The notes under the pieces: generated by a model
Told to the model about the DNA's origin: nothing
Databases searched by the model: none
What the model saw: only the letters and a program-made list of their open reading frames with translations
NCBI GenBank assembly: GCA_016187325.1
Contig: JACPJY010000053.1
Span: forward strand, 1-12,061
Direction of reading: 5' to 3'
DNA: 12,061 nucleotides
Origin: Rhodospirillales bacterium
Lineage (GTDB): Bacteria; Pseudomonadota; Alphaproteobacteria; Rhodospirillales; Casp-alpha2
Program-made: the position numbers and the translations under genes
Shown: positions 6,930-12,061 of the stretch, piece after piece
How the letters are laid out: the number at the start of each line of letters is the position of its first letter
Numbering within the stretch: the stretch's first letter is position 1

Positions 6930-9335
6930 ATGAAGTTCACCTTCGGCTGGCTGAAAGAGCATCTGGACACCAAGGCCTCCCTCGAAGAGGCCGTCGAGCG
7001 GCTGACCATGATCGGCCTCGAGGTTGCCGGTGTCCACGACCGCGCCAAGGAGATCGGCGGCTTCGTCGTCGGCCGGGTGGTGGAGGCGAAAAAGCACCCG
7101 GACGCCGACAAACTTTCCGTCTGCAAGGTCGACGACGGCTCGCACGTGGTCGAGGTGATCTGCGGCGCCCCCAACGCCCGCACCGGGCTGGTCGGCGTGT
7201 TTGCGGCCGCCGGCTCCTACATCCCGGGCACCGGCATCACGCTGAAGCCGACGAAAATCCGCGGCGTCATGTCGCACGGCATGCTGCTGTCCGAGAAGGA
7301 GATGAACCTCAGCGACAACCACAGCGCCATCATCGAGCTGCCGGAGGACGCGCCGCTCGGCACCCCGGCGGCCGAGGTGATGGGGCTCGCCGACCCGGTG
7401 ATCGAGATCGAGGTCACTCCGAACCGCGGCGATTGCCTGGGCGTCCGCGGCATCGCCCGCGACCTGGCCGCCGCCGGAGTCGGCAAATTGAAGCCACTCG
7501 ATAGCAAGCCGGTGAAAGGTGCCTTCAAGAGCCCGATCGGCGTCCGCCTGGAGTTCCAGAAAGGCACCGAGGGCGCCTGCCCCTATTTCGTCGGCCGCCT
7601 GGTGAAGGGCGTCAAAAATGGAGAAAGCCCGAAGTGGTTGAAAGACAAGCTGACGGCGATCGGGCTCCGGCCGATCTCGGCGCTGGTCGATGTCACCAAT
7701 TGGATGACCATGGATTTGGGCCGACCGCTGCACGTGTTCGATGCCGCCGCCATCAAGAGTGACTTGCACGTGCGGTTGTCGAAGCCGGGCGAAAGGCTGA
7801 TGGCGCTCAATGGCAAGGAATACGTCCTCGACGGCGAGATGACGGTGATTGCCGACGACAATGCGGCCGAGGCGCTGGGTGGCGTCATCGGCGGCGAGGC
7901 CTCCGGATGTACGGAAAAGACCACCGACATGTTCCTGGAGTCCGCCTATTTCGATCCGGCACGCACGGCGATGACCGGACGCAAGCTCGACATCACGTCG
8001 GACGCCCGCTACCGCTTCGAGCGCGGCGTCGATCCAGCGTTCCTGGTCGACGGCATGGAGATCGCAACCCGCCTGGTGCTGGATCTTTGCGGCGGCAAGC
8101 CGTCGGAGCTGGTGATCGCCGGCCGCGAGCCCGACTGGCGCCGCGACGTCACGCTCCGTCCGGAGCGGGTGCGTACCTACGGCGGCCTCGACGTGCCCAA
8201 GAAGCGCATTATCGATATCCTGACCGCGCTCGGCTTTACGGCCAAGGAGTCGGGCGGCGCGCTTCGCGTCTCGGCGCCGTCGTGGCGCGGCGACATCGTC
8301 GGCGAGGCGTGCTTGGTCGAGGAAGTCGTTCGCATCGAGGGCCTCGAGAACATCCCCGCCGTGCCGCTCGGCCTCGGCGCGGCGCTGCCGCGTCCGGCGC
8401 TCGGACCGGGACAACGCCGCCGGGCGACGGCGCGGCGGCTGCTCGCCGGCCGCGGCCTGGTCGAGGCGGTGACCTATTCGTTCCTCGACGAGAAAGTGGC
8501 GCGGTTGTTCGGCGGCGTCCCGAATTCGCTCAGGCTGGTCAACCCGATCAGCGCCGATCTCGGCGTCATGCGGCCGAGCCTGCTGCCGAACCTGATCCAA
8601 GCCGCCGGGCGCAACGCCGCCCGCGGCCTCGGCGACGTGCAGCTGTTCGAGATCGGGCCGGTGTTCTCGGGCACCAAGCCCGACGAGCAGAAGATCGCCG
8701 TCGCCGGCATCCGCGCCGGCGCCTACGGCGAACGCAACTGGGCGCCGCCACCGAGGCCGGTCGACCTGTTCGATGCCAAGGCCGACGCGTTGGCGGTATT
8801 GGGCGAGATCGACGTTGCCCTCGACAGGATCGAGGTCGCGCCGGGGGCCCCTGGCTGGTATCACCCCGGGCACTCGGGTGTCATGCGCCTCGGCCCGAAG
8901 ACGGTGCTGGCCCATTTCGGCGAGATCCACCCCCGCGTGCTCAATGACATGGACGTCAAGGGCCCGGTCGCCGGGTTCGAGATCGTGTTCGACGACCTGC
9001 CGCAGCCGAAGAAGCGGAAATCCAGCGCCAAGCCGCACCTGGCGCTTTCGCCTTTCCAGGCCGTCGAGCGGGATTTCGCCTTTGTCGTCGACGCCACCGT
9101 CACCGCCGCCCAGGTGCTCAACGCCGCCCGCGGCGCCGACAAGGCGCTGATCGCCGAGATCAAGCTGTTCGACGTGTTCGAGGGCGGAAACCTGGGCAAT
9201 GGCAAGAAGTCGCTCGCCATCAGCGTCACCCTCAGGCCGACGGAAAAGACGCTCACGGATCCGGAGATCGAAGCTGTCGCCAAAAAAATCGTCGCCGGCG
9301 TCGGCAAGGCGACCGGCGGCGTGCTCAGGACCTGA
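6930..9335 (+). CDS. pheT: Phenylalanyl-tRNA synthetase beta subunit
   Basis: Partner of PheS; it binds tRNA and hydrolyses mischarged Tyr-tRNA-Phe. The 801 residues show the full bacterial domain order. An EMAP-type OB tRNA-binding domain spans about 39-150 (VVEAKKHPDADKLSVCKVDD, ICGAPNARTGL). The B3/B4 editing region covers about 215-385 (ALVDVTNWMTMDLGRPLHVF, GGVIGGEASGCT, DARYRFERGVDP). B5 covers about 403-475 (SAPSWRGDIVGEACLVEEVV). The inactive synthetase-like core covers about 485-690. The C-terminal FDX-ACB anticodon domain runs from about 705 (FQAVERDFAFVVDATVTA to KTLTDPEIEAV). The length is typical (E. coli 795), and no domain is missing. A GGGGGG run at 6915-6920 precedes the ATG. 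The gene ends 9 bases from the convergent cyclase gene, with no terminator visible between them. Confidence 0.98.
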   Translation: MKFTFGWLKEHLDTKASLEEAVERLTMIGLEVAGVHDRAKEIGGFVVGRVVEAKKHPDADKLSVCKVDDGSHVVEVICGAPNARTGLVGVFAAAGSYIPGTGITLKPTKIRGVMSHGMLLSEKEMNLSDNHSAIIELPEDAPLGTPAAEVMGLADPVIEIEVTPNRGDCLGVRGIARDLAAAGVGKLKPLDSKPVKGAFKSPIGVRLEFQKGTEGACPYFVGRLVKGVKNGESPKWLKDKLTAIGLRPISALVDVTNWMTMDLGRPLHVFDAAAIKSDLHVRLSKPGERLMALNGKEYVLDGEMTVIADDNAAEALGGVIGGEASGCTEKTTDMFLESAYFDPARTAMTGRKLDITSDARYRFERGVDPAFLVDGMEIATRLVLDLCGGKPSELVIAGREPDWRRDVTLRPERVRTYGGLDVPKKRIIDILTALGFTAKESGGALRVSAPSWRGDIVGEACLVEEVVRIEGLENIPAVPLGLGAALPRPALGPGQRRRATARRLLAGRGLVEAVTYSFLDEKVARLFGGVPNSLRLVNPISADLGVMRPSLLPNLIQAAGRNAARGLGDVQLFEIGPVFSGTKPDEQKIAVAGIRAGAYGERNWAPPPRPVDLFDAKADALAVLGEIDVALDRIEVAPGAPGWYHPGHSGVMRLGPKTVLAHFGEIHPRVLNDMDVKGPVAGFEIVFDDLPQPKKRKSSAKPHLALSPFQAVERDFAFVVDATVTAAQVLNAARGADKALIAEIKLFDVFEGGNLGNGKKSLAISVTLRPTEKTLTDPEIEAVAKKIVAGVGKATGGVLRT

Positions 9336-9344
9336 CCCAGCGGC

Positions 9345-10664
9345 TCAGGATTCGACCGTAAACACCTTGGTCGGCGCCTGCCGGCCGCGCACCGTCACCT
9401 CACAAACCGGCTTGAAGGCAAAATCGCCGCCGCAGGTGGTCGCCGTGCGCTCGGTGGCCATGATGTAGGTGCCATATTCCTTGTTCAGCTGTTCCAGGCG
9501 GGCGGCGATGTTGACGTCGTCGCCGTGGACCGTGAACACCAGCCGATCCTTGGTCCCGACTGCGCCGACGACGATCTCGCCGGTGTTGATGCCGCAGCGG
9601 GTCTTCAGCGTCACCCCCTTGCCAAAGGTGCGGCCATTGACGATCTCCTGGATCGCCAGCGCCGTGCGCACGGCATTGGCGGCGTGGTGCTCGTCAGGGG
9701 TGACAGCGTTATAGGTGATCAGCATCTGGTCGCCCTCGAACTGGGTGATGACGCCGCTGTACTTGGAGATCACCTCCGACGTGGCGCCGAAGTAGTCGTT
9801 GAGCGTGCGCGCCAGCTCCATCGGCGTCATCTTCTCCGACACCGTGGAGAATCCCTGGATGTCGGTGAACATCACCGTCGCCACCTTGGATTCGCCGTCC
9901 CCGGGCTGGATCGCCCTATCGGCGGATTTGATCCGGTCGGCGACCTCCGCCGAAACGAACCGCGACAGGTCCTGGGCGGCGGTGCTGTCGAGCACCGCGC
10001 GATGCAGCACCCTCTGGGCGCGCATGATGGCGATCGCCAACACCGCGGTGACCAGCAGGATGGAGAGGATCTTGTCGACCTCGGCGCCGATCAGGACCGA
10101 GTTGGAGGTCAGATACGTCACGTAGTTGCGCGTGATCATCGGATTGCCGGCGACCGAGAACAGCACATAGAGCATCAGGCACAGCCAGCCGACGGCAGCC
10201 GCGGCACCGGCGACCAGGATGAACTTCGGCTCGAACCGGAGCGCCCTGAGCGCGATGAAGATGAAGACGTAGACCATCGTCGGCGCCTTCAGGTAGAACG
10301 ACGGCGGCTGCATGTACTGGATGTGGAAGCTCCAGATCAGGATCATCAGCAGGCCCATGTCCATGACCACCGAAACCATCAGCAGCCAGTTCGGCAGCCG
10401 CCCCCGGTGCGCGCCGACGAGGCGGATCATGGTGAACGCGAAATAGGCGGAAAGCGCCCACGGTACCGGCTGGAAGGGCGCGCCGACAGCGGTCTTCGGC
10501 GCCAGGGTATAAAGTGCGCCGAAGATTACCACCAGCATCATCTGCACCCAGCTGATCAGCTTTTCGCTTTCGATCTGCTGGAGCGCGATGCTCTCGCGCA
10601 CCCGCTCCGGCAGGTTCACTTGAAGCCGTTCGCCGAAAATGAAGACCTTCACTTTTTCCCACAT
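9345..10664 (-). CDS. Membrane class III adenylate/guanylate cyclase with atypical base pocket
   Basis: A 439-residue inner-membrane protein predicted to make cyclic nucleotide. After a charged N-terminus come six hydrophobic helices (about 36-54, 67-83, 93-112, 128-142, 147-171, 199-215), a linker helix (216-255) and a cytoplasmic class III cyclase domain (257-439). Metal-binding Asp residues are present at D268 (MFTDIQGFS) and D312 (FEGDQMLI), and the transition-state pair N385 and R389 lies in GDDVNIAARLE. The residues that usually select adenine, Lys and Asp, are replaced by Q308 and V376. The domain should therefore be catalytic, but ATP specificity cannot be assumed. No other sensor domain is seen; the membrane part may sense a signal. 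It lies 37 bases after the GntR gene on the same strand and may be cotranscribed with it. The ATG at 10664 has no clear Shine-Dalgarno. Confidence 0.93.
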   Translation of the reverse strand: MWEKVKVFIFGERLQVNLPERVRESIALQQIESEKLISWVQMMLVVIFGALYTLAPKTAVGAPFQPVPWALSAYFAFTMIRLVGAHRGRLPNWLLMVSVVMDMGLLMILIWSFHIQYMQPPSFYLKAPTMVYVFIFIALRALRFEPKFILVAGAAAAVGWLCLMLYVLFSVAGNPMITRNYVTYLTSNSVLIGAEVDKILSILLVTAVLAIAIMRAQRVLHRAVLDSTAAQDLSRFVSAEVADRIKSADRAIQPGDGESKVATVMFTDIQGFSTVSEKMTPMELARTLNDYFGATSEVISKYSGVITQFEGDQMLITYNAVTPDEHHAANAVRTALAIQEIVNGRTFGKGVTLKTRCGINTGEIVVGAVGTKDRLVFTVHGDDVNIAARLEQLNKEYGTYIMATERTATTCGGDFAFKPVCEVTVRGRQAPTKVFTVES

Positions 10665-10701
10665 GGGACCATTCTATCTGAAGTCCGCCGGCCTCGTGAA
10701 A

Positions 10702-11436
10702 TCACACCAGCGAGAGCGAAATTATCCCTTGCCGCCGCCGGCCGCCAATGCCGGGGGTCCCTCGGCGTCGCCCCGGCGGATGACCTCCTTCACCGTTTCG
10801 CAGGTGTTCCTTCGCCAGCCTGGCGCCGTCGCGTCCGGCGAGCGCGTCCAAGATCTCCTCGTGCTCGGCCATAGCCCGGTTCCACCGCTCGCGCGACAGG
10901 TTCGCCCGGTAGCGCGCCATGCGGATGCGCGCCGTCAAGGCGCCGTAGATGCCACCGAGGGTCGGGTTGCCGGCGGCCTCTAGGATCTTGCCGTGGATGC
11001 GCTGGTTGAGCGCGAAGTATTCCCTGAGCTCGCTGCGCTTGTGGTGGATCGCCATCTGGTAATGAAGGGCGCGGATTTCGTCGATCCCGACATCGGTGAT
11101 CCGCGCGCACGCGAGCTCGCCGGCGAGGCTTTCGAGCGCCCCCATCACCGGGAACATCTCGTCCACCGCCTCGGCGGTCAGCCTGACTATCCTGGCGCCG
11201 CGGTTGGGGAGAAGCTCGACAAGCCCTTCCGAGGCCAGCACCTTCAGCGCCTCGCGCAACGGCGTCCGCGAAATGGCGAACCGCTGGCACAGCATCTTCT
11301 CCGGCACCCGCTCGCCGCCGGCGAGCTCGCCCGCGAAGATCATCTCGCGGACGCGCCCGACGACCTCCTGGTGCAGGGACGGCCTGCGGATCGGCTGGGC
11401 GACCGTGTCGCTGGCGGATTTGGCCATCGCGATCAT
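10702..11436 (-). CDS. GntR family regulator, FadR/FCD subfamily, with frameshifted C-terminus
   Basis: Metabolite-responsive DNA-binding regulator. The N-terminal winged helix-turn-helix (about 18-87) has LHQEVVGRVREMIFAGEL, the recognition-helix region FAISRTPLREALKVLASEGL and the wing PNRGARIVRL. The FCD effector domain (about 93-212) shows FALNQRIHGKILEAAGNP and AEHEEILDAL; likely metal or ligand residues are N144, H148, H192 and H211. After HLRN (residue 214) the sequence turns into an unnatural Gly/Arg-rich tail of 30 residues. Another frame from 10808 to a TAA at 10722 instead reads NTCETVKEVIRRGDAEG and on, the amphipathic last helix expected of this family. A frameshift near 10795-10815 therefore probably removed the native end. 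The ATG at 11436 is 4 bases after the upstream oxidase stop (ATG 11427 is an alternative), which suggests the regulator controls that oxidase. The effector is unknown. Confidence 0.88.
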   Translation of the reverse strand: MIAMAKSASDTVAQPIRRPSLHQEVVGRVREMIFAGELAGGERVPEKMLCQRFAISRTPLREALKVLASEGLVELLPNRGARIVRLTAEAVDEMFPVMGALESLAGELACARITDVGIDEIRALHYQMAIHHKRSELREYFALNQRIHGKILEAAGNPTLGGIYGALTARIRMARYRANLSRERWNRAMAEHEEILDALAGRDGARLAKEHLRNGEGGHPPGRRRGTPGIGGRRRQGIISLSLV

Positions 11437-11440
11437 CCCG

Positions 11441-12061
11441 TCAATTGCCGTCGAGCGCGCTTTCCAGCACGCGGGCGACGTGAACGGCAGCTCGCCCGGC
11501 GCCGTCCTTGATCTGATGCCGGCAGCTGGTGCCGTCGGCGACGATCAGGTCATCGGCGGCCGCGCCGCGCACCGCCGGCAGCAGGGAAAGCTCGCCCATC
11601 TTCATCGACACCTCATAGTTGTCCGCCTCGTAGCCGAAGGCGCCGGCCATGCCGCAGCAGCTGGATTCGATGGTCTCGACCTTCATCTCCGGCACCAGAC
11701 GTAACACCTTCTCGACGCTTGCCATGACGGCGAATGCCTTCTGGTGGCAATGACCATGGACAAGGGCGCGCTTCTGCGGTAATGCGCGCAGCGGCAGGGC
11801 GAGCCTTCCGGCTTCGGCCTCGCGGGAGAGGAATTCCTCGAACGTCACGGCGGCATGGGCGAGCCTGTCGGTATCGGCGCCGGGGAGCATGGCCCTGAAC
11901 TCGTCGCGAAGGGTGAACAGGCACGAGGGTTCGAGCCCGACCACGGCAACGCCGCGCTCGACAAAAGGCTTCAGCGCCTGCAGCATCCGCCGCGCCTCGG
12001 CCTTGGCCTCGTCGACCAGGCCGGCGGCCAGGAATGTGCGCCCGCAGCACAACGGCCGCCC
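11441..12061 (-). CDS. FAD/Fe-S 2-hydroxyacid-type oxidase, C-terminal Cys-rich part (runs off right edge)
   Basis: The last 206 residues of a minus-strand gene whose start is beyond the window; the frame is open to the edge. It contains two cysteine-rich CCG units: LCCGRTFLAAGLVDEAK with VGLEPSC, and HGHCHQKAF with ESSCCGMAGAFGY and ADGTSCRHQI. This is the C-terminal domain of large fused FAD-binding and Fe-S oxidoreductases (D-lactate/glycolate/D-2-hydroxyglutarate dehydrogenase type), and also of GlpC/GlcF-like subunits. In these proteins the CCG cysteines bind iron-sulfur or related cofactors and pass electrons onward to the respiratory chain. Whether an FAD domain is fused upstream cannot be seen here, though the SCRHQI ending is typical of the fused form. 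The neighbouring GntR gene, 4 bases downstream, resembles the local regulators often found with hydroxyacid oxidases. The substrate is unknown. Confidence 0.88.
   Translation of the reverse strand, partial: GRPLCCGRTFLAAGLVDEAKAEARRMLQALKPFVERGVAVVGLEPSCLFTLRDEFRAMLPGADTDRLAHAAVTFEEFLSREAEAGRLALPLRALPQKRALVHGHCHQKAFAVMASVEKVLRLVPEMKVETIESSCCGMAGAFGYEADNYEVSMKMGELSLLPAVRGAAADDLIVADGTSCRHQIKDGAGRAAVHVARVLESALDGN

Noticed and set aside
5832..9038. Minus-strand open frame of 1068 codons opposite pheS and pheT
   Set aside because: Striking by length, but it spans two intact conserved genes on the other strand and reads as repetitive His/Asp/Arg/Gly text without a domain. GC-skewed codon positions explain it.
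10665..10701. Possible promoter (TTCACG-18-TAGAAT on the minus strand) just before the cyclase start
   Set aside because: The -35 is poor and the -10 would lie about 8 bases from the ATG. Too weak to list; cotranscription with the GntR gene is equally likely.
9525..10874. Plus-strand open frame (449 codons) opposite the cyclase gene
   Set aside because: The minus strand carries clear cyclase motifs and membrane helices here; the plus-strand product has Asp/His/Arg-rich composition and no family features.

Overview
The window looks like a housekeeping chromosome segment from a GC-rich alphaproteobacterium, probably in or near Rhodospirillales. This placement is inferred from high GC, the character of the proteins and the gene order; no rRNA is present to confirm it. 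Every gene except the two edge fragments and one regulator reads through cleanly. I found no tRNA, insertion sequence, phage gene, CRISPR array or toxin-antitoxin module.

Layout. Positions 1-209 (minus) hold the N-terminus of an alpha/beta hydrolase. It diverges, with only 14 bases between start codons, from a two-gene glycosyltransferase unit on the plus strand (224-2386): a GT4-type enzyme and a GT9 heptosyltransferase-type enzyme joined stop-to-start, probably for lipopolysaccharide or other surface glycan assembly. Positions 2484-9335 (plus) hold the classic translation cluster thrS-infC-rpmI-rplT-pheS-pheT: ThrRS, IF3, ribosomal proteins bL35 and bL20, and both PheRS subunits. From 9345 to the right edge everything lies on the minus strand. 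Read in transcription order, this is the C-terminus of a large FAD/Fe-S 2-hydroxyacid-type oxidase, a GntR/FCD regulator 4 bases downstream, and a six-helix membrane class III nucleotide cyclase 37 bases further on. The cyclase converges on pheT with 9 bases between them.

How the genes work together. The plus-strand cluster is a translation supply unit that is probably cut into sub-transcripts. There is a candidate promoter before thrS, a strong GC hairpin after infC followed by a good sigma70-like promoter before rpmI, and a hairpin with a T-rich tail between rplT and pheS. The minus-strand group is plausibly a metabolite-responsive unit in which the GntR protein controls the oxidase beside it.

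Points worth a second look: infC appears to start at AUA, placed by an ideal Shine-Dalgarno and an in-frame stop just upstream; the GntR gene has a frameshift near its end that replaces the last helix; and the cyclase lacks both canonical purine-selecting residues while keeping its metal and transition-state residues. I do not see a wholly new multi-gene system here.
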